The notes below the pieces were generated by a model, which saw nothing but the letters and a program-made list of their open reading frames with translations, was not told the origin of the DNA and made no database searches. Source: Acidobacteriota bacterium (lineage in GTDB: Bacteria > Acidobacteriota > Terriglobia > UBA7540). Taken from it: 37,910 nucleotides of DNA. Position 1 is the stretch's first letter; the number at the start of each line of letters is the position of its first letter. Both the position numbers and the translations under genes were made by a program. The DNA lies in assembly GCA_021827255.1 (NCBI GenBank), contig JAKAWO010000003.1, forward strand, positions 1 through 37,910, given 5' to 3'. Shown in pieces: positions 18,421-28,447 of this stretch.

Positions 18421-19740
18421 ATGGCGGAACTTTATCCCTTTCGAGCCTTACACTACGACCCGGCTGCTGTGGGCAATCTCTCGAAGGTCGTGACGCAACC
18501 CTACGATAAAATCTCCTCCGACATGCAGGCTCGGTACTATGAAGCCCATCCTGCCAATCTGGTCCGCATCATTCTGCGGGAGAAGAGCGATAGCGCCGAG
18601 AACTTTTATCGGGAGGCAGCACGCGAATTCCGAAGCTGGATCGAAAATGGGGCGGTGGTCTCCGAGCGAGACGCGTGTTTTTATCCCTATGCGCAGGAAT
18701 ACGAGGTTCCGGGAACCTCCGGCGAGCGCCGGAGTCGTTGGGGCTTTATCGGCCTCTTGCGCCTCGAAGATTACCCCGCACGGATAGTCCATCGCCACGA
18801 AGAAACACTTTCCGGCCCGAAAGCGGACCGTCTGGAGTTGCTCAAAGCCACACGCGCCAACTTTGGCCACATTTTCATGCTGTACAGCGACCCGGCGGGA
18901 GCGGTCGAGAATCTCTTCCGCGGAGAAATCGCGGCGCGGCCATGGCAGCAGGCCACGGATGAGTACGCGACCAACCACCGCGTTTGGCGCGTTTCCGATC
19001 CCGGCGTCATCGAGCCAGTGGTGGAAGCCATGCGCGGCAAACGGCTGGTGATCGCGGATGGGCATCATCGTTATGAGACGTCGCTATCCTACCGCAACCT
19101 GCGCAGGGAGGAAGCCCCAGGGGACGACCGCGCCGAGCACGTGATGGCCACTTTTGTGCCGATGGAGAGCGAAGGATTGTTGATTTTGCCCACCCATCGC
19201 GTCGTCCACGGCCTCACGAACTTTGACTGGAACCGCTTTTCGGCCGACGCCCGGGGGTTCTTTGACTGGACCGAATTAACGGTCGCCGGCTCAGCGGATC
19301 GAGAGCTTGGGGAATTTCTCGAACGTTCAGGGCGCGAGCGCCCCTCATTGATCGCCTACGGCGGCGATGGCCACGCGGCGCTGCTGAGGCTGAGGCAGCA
19401 AGCTGATCTTCCGCGAGGGCTTACCGACCTGCCTGAGGGACTCCGCGGACTTGACGTGGTTCTGTTGCACCGTCTCTTGCTGGAAGACGTGCTGGGCATT
19501 GATCCGCAAGCGGTGCGGGAGCAGAAAAACCTCCGCTACGTGCCGGAAATCCAGCAGGCAGTCCAGGAAGTGGATGGCCGCCACGCCCAGATTTCTTTCT
19601 TGATGAATCCCACTCCGATCACCGCGGTTTGGGAAAATGCGCTGGCCGGCCAAGTTCTTCCTCAGAAATCTACCGATTTCTACCCAAAACTGCTCTCGGG
19701 CTTGACGTTCTACTGGATGGATAACCCGGCAGGGCAGTAG
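18421..19740 (+). CDS. DUF1015 family protein
   Basis: 439 aa; YPFRALHYDPAAVGNLSKVVTQPYDKIS, VIADGHHRYETSLSYRN, ATFVPMESEGLLILPTHRVV, YVPEIQQAVQEVDGRHAQISFLMNPTPI. Confidence 0.92.
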   Translation: MAELYPFRALHYDPAAVGNLSKVVTQPYDKISSDMQARYYEAHPANLVRIILREKSDSAENFYREAAREFRSWIENGAVVSERDACFYPYAQEYEVPGTSGERRSRWGFIGLLRLEDYPARIVHRHEETLSGPKADRLELLKATRANFGHIFMLYSDPAGAVENLFRGEIAARPWQQATDEYATNHRVWRVSDPGVIEPVVEAMRGKRLVIADGHHRYETSLSYRNLRREEAPGDDRAEHVMATFVPMESEGLLILPTHRVVHGLTNFDWNRFSADARGFFDWTELTVAGSADRELGEFLERSGRERPSLIAYGGDGHAALLRLRQQADLPRGLTDLPEGLRGLDVVLLHRLLLEDVLGIDPQAVREQKNLRYVPEIQQAVQEVDGRHAQISFLMNPTPITAVWENALAGQVLPQKSTDFYPKLLSGLTFYWMDNPAGQ

Positions 19741-19825
19741 CAGCAGCCTTCGCCCTTCAACGAGCGAGGGGCCCTACGGCGAGACGCAGAAGCCCCCCTC
19801 CCCGAGCGCCCTCCAACGCGCGAGG

Positions 19826-20182
19826 CTAGGCGGGCGGCGTGGAGAACGACTTTACGGCCGCCTGAACGTCGTTGTAAACCTCGAAGACGGTCACAAGCTT
19901 AGTGATGTTGAGTTGCTCGCTGATTTTTTTTGTAAGGTTGGCGAGTTTGACGCTGGCCCCTTTGCTGCGCGCGGAGGTGTAGCCGGCGACCAGTGTGCCC
20001 AGTCCGGCGCTGTCCAAGTAACTCACCTCGCCCAGATCGAGGACCACGCGCGTCGCTCCTTGGTCCAATAGTTCCCTGAGTTTCGAACGCAATTGGTTGC
20101 TTTCACCGCCCAGGGTCACCCGCCCGGCCAGCCGTAGCACGGTGACGCCTTCAGCACTCTCTTCTTCGATTTTCAGAGCCAT
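19826..20182 (-). CDS. STAS-domain anti-sigma factor antagonist
   Basis: 118 aa; VTVLRLAGRVTLGGESNQLRSKLRELLDQGATRVVLDLGEVSYLDSAGLGTLVAGYTSARSKGASVKLANL. Confidence 0.93.
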   Translation of the reverse strand: MALKIEEESAEGVTVLRLAGRVTLGGESNQLRSKLRELLDQGATRVVLDLGEVSYLDSAGLGTLVAGYTSARSKGASVKLANLTKKISEQLNITKLVTVFEVYNDVQAAVKSFSTPPA

Positions 20183-20261
20183 CCCATCCTCCCGTCTTGT
20201 GTGGCGCGCTCCCGCGCCGAATAGTAGCCCTTTTCAAGCGCAGTCCCGGCACGGGTTCCCT

Positions 20262-20420
20262 TCACTCAAACTCCGAGCAGGACATAAAGTAGTCGCAACA
20301 AGGGCAGACCATCTTGCACCTTTGCGATTCCAGCCTCGAGTTGCAGACCGGACAGAACTGATTGGGAAACTCTTCAACCTGCGCGCGCGCTGCGCCGCTT
20401 TGGGAAGCGTGTCTCAGCAT
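20262..20420 (-). CDS. Small zinc-ribbon-like protein
   Basis: In-frame ATG at 20420 gives 52 aa MLRHASQSGAARAQVEEFPNQFCPVCNSRLESQRCKMVCPCCDYFMSCSEFE with paired CxxC motifs, preceded by GGAGAGAGGAGAG. Confidence 0.6.
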   Translation of the reverse strand: MLRHASQSGAARAQVEEFPNQFCPVCNSRLESQRCKMVCPCCDYFMSCSEFE

Positions 20421-20651
20421 AAGGTCTCTCCTCTCTCCAGGATCGCAGCGGCTTCCGGGATCAGGCGAACAGCCGCCGCACAAATCCATCGTTCCGCGCG
20501 CGCATCACTCCCAAACCGAGGCTGAACATGCCAGCGGCCAAGCGCGCCGCCAACATGGCCATGTTAAATGTCACTCGCCGACCACCGGGGCCCGTCCCAA
20601 CCAGCCTGCCGAGCTCAATGGCATGCGCGCGGCGGTATTCATATTCGGGCT

Positions 20652-21866
20652 TTAGCCGTAACGTGCCTGGATGAAATCGCTGATGCTTCGAAAGGCGCGC
20701 TCGAGCGCCGCTTCGTCGGCCAAGAAGACCATTCGGAAATGCCGTGAGCCTGGCATCTGGCCAAACCCGCCTCCGTGAACCACCAGCACCTGCTTTTCCA
20801 GCAGCAGCCCTTTCGCAAACTGCTCGTCTTCTTCCTGGATCTCGATGCGAGGGAAAGCATAAAAGGCGCCCTGCGGCGGAACGCAAGTGAGCCTCGGCGT
20901 TCGGCGGCACCAGGCTATGGTCAGGTCGCGTCGGGAGCGCAGTTTTCGCCGAACCTCGGTCAAGTGATCCTGCGGTCCGTCAAGCGCCGCGGGTATAGCC
21001 TCTTGGAAAGGAAAGCTGGCTGAGAGCCGAGCCCGTAAGAGCTTATGCACTCCCTCGCCATACGCTTTGACAGCGGCTGCCTCACCGCTTAATATCCCCC
21101 AGCCCACGCGCCATCCGGGCACGAGGTAAGCTTTAGAAAGTCCGCCGAGCGTCAGCACTGGGACGTCGGGCGCGAGCGCCGCGATGGAAATGTGCGGTTC
21201 ATCACCAAGGATCAGTTTGTCGTAAATTTCATCGGAGATAATCACCAGATTGCGCCGCCGTGCCAACTCGGCAATCCTCTCTAAGGTGGGGCGCGAATAA
21301 ACGGCGCCCGTCGGGTTATTGGGGCTGATGACCACGATGGCGCGCGTGCTGTCGGAAATCCGACTTTCCAGATCATCCAAATCAGGCTGCCAGCCTTTCG
21401 ATTCGACCAGCGGGTAGCAAGTCGGCTCGACTCCCAGCTTCGCCAGCACCGCGCTATAGAGTGGATATTCGGGCGAGGGCGCGAGCACGGTTTCGCCTGG
21501 ATTCACGAGCGCGGTCAGGCAGACATCTACCGCTTCGCTCACGCCAGCGGTGATGAAAACCGTTTGGACGTTCCGAATGCCCTTGCGTTCCGCTTCCCGC
21601 CGCACAGCCTCGAGGGCTGCGGGCGTGCCGGGTGAGGGAGCGTAGCCGTTCCTTCCCTCCTGCAGGGCTCGAATGACCGCTTCAATCAAATGCGGCGGCG
21701 TCTGGAAGTCAAAACTCAGCGGGTCGCCGATATTAAGCGGCAGGATTTGCTTCCCTTGCCGAGCCAGCTCGTCAGCGAGCACCGCAAGGTCACGAATGGC
21801 GTAGCGAACACGCTCCAATCGCCTCGCGGCCGGAACTTCCTGAATTTGCTGAACTCGAGAGATCAT
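20652..21866 (-). CDS. Pyridoxal-phosphate-dependent aminotransferase, AlaA-like
   Basis: From ATG 21866: MISRVQQIQEVPAARRLERVRYAIRDLAVLADELARQGKQILPLNIGDPLSFDFQTPPHL; ISPNNPTGAVYS; TLGGLSKAYLVPGWRVGW (PLP Lys). Track start 22190 would run into the divergent phosphoesterase gene. Confidence 0.92.
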   Translation of the reverse strand: MISRVQQIQEVPAARRLERVRYAIRDLAVLADELARQGKQILPLNIGDPLSFDFQTPPHLIEAVIRALQEGRNGYAPSPGTPAALEAVRREAERKGIRNVQTVFITAGVSEAVDVCLTALVNPGETVLAPSPEYPLYSAVLAKLGVEPTCYPLVESKGWQPDLDDLESRISDSTRAIVVISPNNPTGAVYSRPTLERIAELARRRNLVIISDEIYDKLILGDEPHISIAALAPDVPVLTLGGLSKAYLVPGWRVGWGILSGEAAAVKAYGEGVHKLLRARLSASFPFQEAIPAALDGPQDHLTEVRRKLRSRRDLTIAWCRRTPRLTCVPPQGAFYAFPRIEIQEEDEQFAKGLLLEKQVLVVHGGGFGQMPGSRHFRMVFLADEAALERAFRSISDFIQARYG

Positions 21867-22073
21867 CTGCGAATAACGTTTGTAACAGAAAGGCCCGTTG
21901 TGGTCAATGCGGCTCGACACAATTTCGCTCCGCGTCAAGCCATATAAGAATGTAACTTTCGTATGTACCCCATCGGTTACATTTAACACATCTCGCTCCG
22001 CGCTCTGGCTTGCGGCGCGAAAGCGGTGCATAATTCCCTTCTTGCAAGGCGATCCTAACTCCGGTGGCGCACG

Positions 22074-23396
22074 ATGAAGCGGTTGACGATCATGGTGGCG
22101 CTCTTGGTCTTGGCGGGGCCTCAGCGCGCACGCTCGCAGGCCGCGCCCAAGGGCATGGACAAGATTGAGCATGTGGTTTGGATTATTCAAGAGAATCGCA
22201 GCTTTGATAATTATTTCGGGAAATACCCCGGCGCCGAGGGCATTCCGCCCGGAACCTGCTTGCCCAAGTTGCCCGGCTCAGCAGCCTGTGTCAGGCCGTT
22301 TCACTTGCCCGCGAGGTTTCCAGCCTGCGACCTCTCGCACAACTGGTCTATCGCCCATGCAGCTTACGACCACGGCGCGATGGACGGCTTTGTGTGGGCG
22401 GAGGGGACATCGTACACCATGGGGTACTACACGGGAAGCGACATTCCCAATTATTGGAACTACGCTCGACATTACACGCTCGACGACCGCTTCTTTTCTT
22501 CGCTGAACGGTCCGAGCCTGCCGAACCACGTTTATACCGTGGCGGCGCAGTCGGGCGGGCTGATCGTTAATCCCGGAAACCTAAAACAACTGAAGCGCGT
22601 GATGGACGACCCCGATGGCTTCAGCTTCGCTTCCATGATAAATCTGTTCTCGAAATCGGCCATCTCTTGGAAGTATTACATTGAGACCCTCCCCAAGCGT
22701 CGAGGGCGCGTCACGGGGATGAATCTTCGTTATCCTAACCCGAAAAAATTCTCACTCTGGAACCCGCTCGTGGGCTTTGCCGCGGTGCGCAGAAACCCGT
22801 CGCTTATGGAGCACCTGGTGAGCCAGGACGAATATTACCAGGACTTGAAACATGGCACGCTGCCCGAGGTTTCATGGCTCATCCCGGCATTTCAGGACAG
22901 CGAGCATCCTCCCGAACCTGTTCGCCAAGGCATGTGGTATGTCACGCGGCTGATCAATGCGCTGATGCAGAGCCGGTATTGGGACAACAGCGTCATCTTC
23001 CTGACGTGGGATGATTACGGAGGATTCTACGACCATGTTGATCCGCCGCAGGTGGACGCTTACGGCTACGGCCCGCGCGTTCCGCTGCTGGTCATTTCTC
23101 CGTTCGCCAAGGCGGATTACATTACGCACCAGATGGGCGATTTTACCTCTATGCTGAAATTCATCGAGGAGCGCTGGGGGCTGGGGCATCTGACAGCGCG
23201 CGACGACCGCGCCAGCGATTTGCGCGACGCATTCGACTTCAATCAAAAGCCAAACCCGCCACTGATTGCTCCCGTGCCCAATGGCCTCCGGTCGCGCCTC
23301 GTCGAGTATTACGGCTGCACCTACGCGCCGCTCGTGCCCATCGGTAGAATCCGTCGCCCGCCGCCGCCCCGCCGCCCGGTGGCCGTCAAGAAGTGA
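22074..23396 (+). CDS. Exported phosphoesterase (phospholipase C / acid phosphatase superfamily)
   Basis: 440 aa; signal peptide, [68 protein letters not shown]. Confidence 0.93.
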   Translation: MKRLTIMVALLVLAGPQRARSQAAPKGMDKIEHVVWIIQENRSFDNYFGKYPGAEGIPPGTCLPKLPGSAACVRPFHLPARFPACDLSHNWSIAHAAYDHGAMDGFVWAEGTSYTMGYYTGSDIPNYWNYARHYTLDDRFFSSLNGPSLPNHVYTVAAQSGGLIVNPGNLKQLKRVMDDPDGFSFASMINLFSKSAISWKYYIETLPKRRGRVTGMNLRYPNPKKFSLWNPLVGFAAVRRNPSLMEHLVSQDEYYQDLKHGTLPEVSWLIPAFQDSEHPPEPVRQGMWYVTRLINALMQSRYWDNSVIFLTWDDYGGFYDHVDPPQVDAYGYGPRVPLLVISPFAKADYITHQMGDFTSMLKFIEERWGLGHLTARDDRASDLRDAFDFNQKPNPPLIAPVPNGLRSRLVEYYGCTYAPLVPIGRIRRPPPPRRPVAVKK

Positions 23397-23617
23397 GCCA
23401 AGCGCGCAGGAAGGTTCGCCGTTGAGATGATGGATGCTCCTGCGGGCCTGTGGCGGGCTGGTTCGCTGGCAACGCTGGCGATGGCCACAAGTGCCAGCCG
23501 TGTGAGATCAGGCCCCTTTCACCCTCAGCAATCCCGGCCCAGAGCGTGCCTGCGGACGAAACCGTTGCGCCCACTGCACCACTCCGAGAGGCGCTGGCAG
23601 GATGTATCTCGGTTCGG

Positions 23618-26600
23618 TCAAATCTGATCTCCGTGCGCCGTCGAGGGCCGCAGTTCGCCGCGACGGAGGGAACGCTCTTTCAGCATGGCGAAGAAGATGG
23701 GGATCAGAAGCAGCACGGCGATGGAAGAGGTGATCATGCCGCCCACAATGGGCGCGGCGATGGGCTTCATCACGTCCGAGCCGATGCCGCTTTCCCAGAG
23801 GATCGGCCCCAGGCTCGCAATCACGCAGGCGACGGTCATCAGCTTGGGCCGCAGGCGATGCACCGCGCCTTCAATCGTCGCCGCCTCTATGTCCCCGTGC
23901 TCGAGCGGACGGCCCGAAGCCAGCCGCCGGTCCAGCGCTTCGTGGAGATAGACCATCATCACCACGCCGGTCTCGACGGCAATGCCAAACAGGTCTATGT
24001 AGCCTACCCAAACGGCCACGCTGAAAAGGTAACCCATCAGCCATTGCAGGATAAGGCCGCCGGTCAGGGCGAAAAACGTGGGGAAGAACAGCATGGTGGC
24101 TTCGGCGGCGGACTGAAAGACCATGTAGAGCAAGAGAAAAATAATGAAAAACACGATGGGCACAATCAGCTCGAGGCGTTTCTTGGCCCGCAACTCGAAC
24201 TCGTATTCGCCGGACCAATGATACGTATATCCTGGCGGAAGCCGGAGCTTTTGGTTGAGCAACCGGGTGGCACGCTCGACAAAGCCGCCGTAGTTTGAGG
24301 TGTTGAGGTTGAGGTAGATATAACCGGTGAGTTGCCCTTCTTCGTCGCGGATGCTCGCCGGGCCGCGCGAGAAGTAGATTTTCGCCACTTCGCCAATGGG
24401 AATCTGTGCTCCTGTCGGCGTGGCAATGACCACCTGCCGGAGGGCGTTGAAGTTATCCCGAAAGTCCCGGTTATAGCGCACGTTAACTGGGAACCGCTCA
24501 CGTCCCTGAATGTTCACGGCAATATCTTCGCCGCCGATGCCGGATTGGACGGCGCGTTGGACATCAGCCACGGTGAGTCCGTAGCGGGCCGCTTCCGCGC
24601 GGTCCACTTGAATGTTGATGTAAAACCCTTCGGCCACTTTTTCCGCAAAAGTTGAAGCGACTTGGGGCATGGAAGAAAGGATTTGACTGATCTGGGCGCC
24701 GACGCGCTGAATGCCATCCAAAGTTGGCCCTTGAACCTTCAACCCAACGGGCGTTTTGATGCCGGTCAGCTCCATATCCAGGCGATTCTCGATCGGCATA
24801 GTCCAGGTGTTGGTGAGGCCGGGGAATTGCAGCTTGGCATCCATTTCGCGGACGAGCTCGTTGTAGGTCATGCCCTGCGGCCACTGATTGCGCGGCTTCA
24901 GCATGATCGTGGTGTCGTACATGCTGAGGTCCGCGTTATCCGTGGCACTGTTCGAACGCCCCACCGTGCCAAAAACGCTTTTGACCTCTGGAAACGATTT
25001 GATGATTCGGTCCTGCTCCTGAAGCAACTGTGAAGCCTGACCGATGGAAATGCCCGGCAATGCCGTGGGCATATAGAGCGAGGAACCCTCGAAGAGCGGG
25101 GGCATAAACTGGCTGCCGATGCGCCGGGCGAGTGGAACCGTCAGGATGAGAAGCACCAGGGCGACGAACAAGGCCGTTTTCCGAAAGCGAAGGCAGAGCC
25201 GCAGGATGGGCAGATAGATCGCCTGGGTGAAACGGGAAACGGGGTTCTGAGACTCCGGCCGCAGCTTGCCGCGGATAAAGATCAGCATGAGGACGGGAAC
25301 CAGGGTGATGGACAAAATCGAGGAGATGCTCATGGACAGGGTCTTGGTCCAGGCGAGCGGCCTGAACATGCGGCCTTCCTGGGCTTGCAAGAGAAAGACG
25401 GGAAGGAAGGAAACGATGATAATCAGCAGCGAGAAGAATAGGGCCGGCCCCACTTCTTTGGCGGCGTCAATCAAAATGCGGCGCCGCTCGCGCGCGGTCA
25501 CCAGCGGAGGCGGCGCGGAAGGCGCCCCGGCGGCGGTCTCCGGCGGATCATCGGCTAAATTCGTGGCCTTGTTCGGTGGTTCCTGCCCTGGCGGAGAAGA
25601 GGGCACTGGCGATTGTCGCTCGGAGAGATGCCGGTAACCGTTTTCGACCATCACGATCGCGGCGTCCACCAAGACGCCGATGGCGAGCGCCAGCCCACCG
25701 AGCGACATGATGTTGGAACTGACGTGGAGGTAGTACATGGGGAGGAAGGAGCCGATGACAGCAATGGGGATCGTCAGGATGGGGATCAAGGCCGAGCGAA
25801 AGTGAAAGAGAAAGATGATGATGACCAGGCTGACCACGACGATTTCTTCCAGCAGGTCGCGTTTCAAGGTATTGATGGAAGCCTCGATGAGCCCCGAACG
25901 GTCATAGCCGGCTTTGATCTCGACGCCGGGCGGCAGCGAGGAGCGAATTTCCGCGAGCTTTTTCTTGACGCCGTTAATGACCTTGAGGGCGTTCATGCCG
26001 TACCGCATCACCACAATGCCGCCAACGGTTTGCCCTTCGCCGTTCCAGTCGGCGACCCCCTCGCGAATGTCTGGCCCGAAAGCCACCGTCCCGAGGTCGC
26101 TGACCAGCACGGGCACCCCGTTGTGTACTCCGACGGGAATTTCGGCGAGGTCCTTGAGAGACTTGAAATAGCCCAGGCCGCGCACCATGTATTCGGCGCC
26201 GCCGAGATCGAGCACCCGGCCACCCACCTCGTTGGTGCTCTCGCGCACGCGGTCAATCACGCGGGAAAGCGGAATGTTATAAGCGCGAAGCTTGTCCGGA
26301 TCGAGTTTCACCTGGTATTGCCGCACAAAGCCGCCAATGGTGGCAATTTCCGCGACGCCGGGAACCGTCTCCAGTTGGTAGCGCAGATACCAATCCTGCA
26401 ACGTGCGAAGATCCGCCAGGCTGTATTTGTGGGTGTGATCCACCAGGACGTATTCGTAAACCCATCCGGCACCCGTCGCGTCGGGACCAATCACCGGGTG
26501 GACATTCGGAGGCAACTCGCCTTGAATTTCCTGCAAGTATTCGAGCACGCGCGAGCGCGCCCAGTACAAATCGGTTCCGCTCTGGAACACGACGAAGACA

Positions 26601-26875
26601 TAAGAGTCTCCAAACATCGTCTGGGCGCGCACCGCCTTGACGCGGGGCGCGGCGAGCATCGTGGTGGCGATGGGGTAGGTCACCTGATCCTCGATGATAT
26701 TCGGCGGCTCGCCGGGCCAGCGCGTGTGAATGATGACCGCGACGTCAGAGATGTCCGGCAACGCGTCGAGCGGAACATGCAGCATGGACCAGAGGCCGGC
26801 GAAAATGAGCAGAGCCGTGCCGGTAAAGACCAGAAAGCGGTTGCGCCCGCACCACTCAATCCAGCGATGGATCAT
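23618..26875 (-). CDS. Heavy-metal RND efflux transporter, CusA/CzcA family
   Basis: 1085 aa; LDALPDISDVAVIIHTRWPGEPPNIIEDQVTYPI, NIMSLGGLALAIGVLVDAAIVMVENGYRHL, GYTYHWSGEYEF, FFIIFLLLYMVFQS. Confidence 0.95.
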   Translation of the reverse strand: MIHRWIEWCGRNRFLVFTGTALLIFAGLWSMLHVPLDALPDISDVAVIIHTRWPGEPPNIIEDQVTYPIATTMLAAPRVKAVRAQTMFGDSYVFVVFQSGTDLYWARSRVLEYLQEIQGELPPNVHPVIGPDATGAGWVYEYVLVDHTHKYSLADLRTLQDWYLRYQLETVPGVAEIATIGGFVRQYQVKLDPDKLRAYNIPLSRVIDRVRESTNEVGGRVLDLGGAEYMVRGLGYFKSLKDLAEIPVGVHNGVPVLVSDLGTVAFGPDIREGVADWNGEGQTVGGIVVMRYGMNALKVINGVKKKLAEIRSSLPPGVEIKAGYDRSGLIEASINTLKRDLLEEIVVVSLVIIIFLFHFRSALIPILTIPIAVIGSFLPMYYLHVSSNIMSLGGLALAIGVLVDAAIVMVENGYRHLSERQSPVPSSPPGQEPPNKATNLADDPPETAAGAPSAPPPLVTARERRRILIDAAKEVGPALFFSLLIIIVSFLPVFLLQAQEGRMFRPLAWTKTLSMSISSILSITLVPVLMLIFIRGKLRPESQNPVSRFTQAIYLPILRLCLRFRKTALFVALVLLILTVPLARRIGSQFMPPLFEGSSLYMPTALPGISIGQASQLLQEQDRIIKSFPEVKSVFGTVGRSNSATDNADLSMYDTTIMLKPRNQWPQGMTYNELVREMDAKLQFPGLTNTWTMPIENRLDMELTGIKTPVGLKVQGPTLDGIQRVGAQISQILSSMPQVASTFAEKVAEGFYINIQVDRAEAARYGLTVADVQRAVQSGIGGEDIAVNIQGRERFPVNVRYNRDFRDNFNALRQVVIATPTGAQIPIGEVAKIYFSRGPASIRDEEGQLTGYIYLNLNTSNYGGFVERATRLLNQKLRLPPGYTYHWSGEYEFELRAKKRLELIVPIVFFIIFLLLYMVFQSAAEATMLFFPTFFALTGGLILQWLMGYLFSVAVWVGYIDLFGIAVETGVVMMVYLHEALDRRLASGRPLEHGDIEAATIEGAVHRLRPKLMTVACVIASLGPILWESGIGSDVMKPIAAPIVGGMITSSIAVLLLIPIFFAMLKERSLRRGELRPSTAHGDQI

Positions 26876-28447
26876 TTACATGCCTCCCCCGGTAGTCACG
26901 GTCAATTGCTTGGCGGCAATGGTCTGTCCGCCTTTTTGGGCGTTAATGCTGACCTGCCAGGTGCCTCCGCTGCCCAGATTACCGTTCCCTTCGTACCTTC
27001 CGCCGCCCTTGTCGGCGAGCGTCACCGCGGCGTGCAGCGCGGACATGCCCATAGCGGGCATAGCGGGCATAAAAAGCATCACGGTCACTTGAGCGCCTTC
27101 GATAGGCTTGCCGTCTGAGCCGGTTAGCTGGACGCGGAACGTATTGGTTCCCTTGCGAGGCGGAGAAGGGCTTGTGGTGAATTCAATGGACGCTTGTGCG
27201 CGCGGGGCGTTCATGGCGGCGGCGGCGCCCGCGCCCGGCGGGGGAGGCATGAACGAGCCGAGCGCCGCCTGAAGCTGGCTCTCCGAATCAATCAGGAAGT
27301 TGGCCGAGGTCACGATGCGCTCACCGGCTTTTAGCCCTTTGAGAACGATGAACTGGTTGCCCGCCTGCGTCCCGAGTTCGACGTTCCGCGGTTCCAGATA
27401 CCCGCCTCCGCGATCAATGAAGACGATATTTCTTGTCCCCGTTTGGAAAACCCCCGAAGCCGGAATGGCAAGATGCCGCCCCAGGGGAATCTTCATGGCT
27501 ACATTGACGAACATTCCCGGAGTCAGCTTGAGGCCGGGGTTAGGAAACGCCAGCCGCACTTTTACCGTGCGGGTGCTCATATCCACCTGCGGCCAAATGT
27601 TGTCCACGCGGCCGTAAAAAGTGCGGCCGGGATAAGCATCCACGGTGACGGTGGCCGGATCGCCCATTTTGATCTGCCCGATTTGGTTCTGAAAAACATG
27701 GGCATAGACCCACACGGTAGAAAGATTCGCTATGGCATAGAGCCGCGTTTCCGGCTGCGCGTACATCTGGGGCAATGCATTGCGTTCCGTGATGAAGCCG
27801 GAAACAGGTGAATCAATTTCAAGCCCATTGCGCACCTGTCCAGTTGATTTGAGCCGGGCGATTTCGCGCGCCGGGATTTGCCATTGTTTCAGGCGCGCCC
27901 CCGCCGCGCTAAGGAGTGACACGGCTCCCGAAGCCACCCCGGGGACGGAGCTGGCAGCTAACAGACTTTGGTTCCGCTGGGCGATCAGATACTCCTGCTC
28001 GGCGGTAACCAGTTCGGGGCTGTAAATGGTAAAGAGCGGCTCGCCCTTGCGGATGTACTGGTAAGTGTAATTCGCAAATACCTGCTGGATCCAGCCCGCG
28101 AAGCGGAGTTGGATGTAAGAGAGCAGTTGCTCATCCACATCCACGTTGCCGACCGTCCGAATTTCGTTATAGACCGGTCTGACTTCAACCACGCCGGATT
28201 TCACGCCGATGCTTTGCAGCCGCTGGGGCGAGAGTTGAACCGCCGCGAGAGGCGTCCGCGTGGCTGCGGTCTGGCCCGGAGCCGGAGTGGATGATTCCGC
28301 CGACGGCGCAGCGGAGTCCGTCCGCAGCATCGCCGTGGGCGCGGCCGCGCGATCGAGCCCGTAGCGCCATCCTATGAAGGCCAAGGCGGCCGCCAGCAGC
28401 GCCGCGATGACCGTGGTCACGATGAATGCCGCGCGATAGTTTTTCAT
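26876..28447 (-). CDS. RND efflux periplasmic adaptor (CusB-type) with C-terminal YtkA/FixH-like domain
   Basis: 523 aa; IRTVGNVDVDEQLLSYIQLRFAGWIQQVFANYTYQYIRKGEPLFTIYSPELVTAEQEY; C-terminal FRVQLTGSDGKPIEGAQVTVMLFMPAMPAMGMSALHAAVTLADKGGGRYEGNGNLGSGGTWQVSINAQK. Confidence 0.92.
   Translation of the reverse strand: MKNYRAAFIVTTVIAALLAAALAFIGWRYGLDRAAAPTAMLRTDSAAPSAESSTPAPGQTAATRTPLAAVQLSPQRLQSIGVKSGVVEVRPVYNEIRTVGNVDVDEQLLSYIQLRFAGWIQQVFANYTYQYIRKGEPLFTIYSPELVTAEQEYLIAQRNQSLLAASSVPGVASGAVSLLSAAGARLKQWQIPAREIARLKSTGQVRNGLEIDSPVSGFITERNALPQMYAQPETRLYAIANLSTVWVYAHVFQNQIGQIKMGDPATVTVDAYPGRTFYGRVDNIWPQVDMSTRTVKVRLAFPNPGLKLTPGMFVNVAMKIPLGRHLAIPASGVFQTGTRNIVFIDRGGGYLEPRNVELGTQAGNQFIVLKGLKAGERIVTSANFLIDSESQLQAALGSFMPPPPGAGAAAAMNAPRAQASIEFTTSPSPPRKGTNTFRVQLTGSDGKPIEGAQVTVMLFMPAMPAMGMSALHAAVTLADKGGGRYEGNGNLGSGGTWQVSINAQKGGQTIAAKQLTVTTGGGM

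Noticed and set aside
20461-20650. Possible 33-aa minus-strand membrane peptide MAMLAARLAAGMFSLGLGVMRARNDGFVRRLFA
   Set aside because: No convincing Shine-Dalgarno and no independent support; could be chance in a GC-rich gap.
25613-27118. 501-aa plus-strand ORF
   Set aside because: Antisense to the RND pump and adaptor genes; His/Asp/Val-rich shadow translation with no recognizable family.
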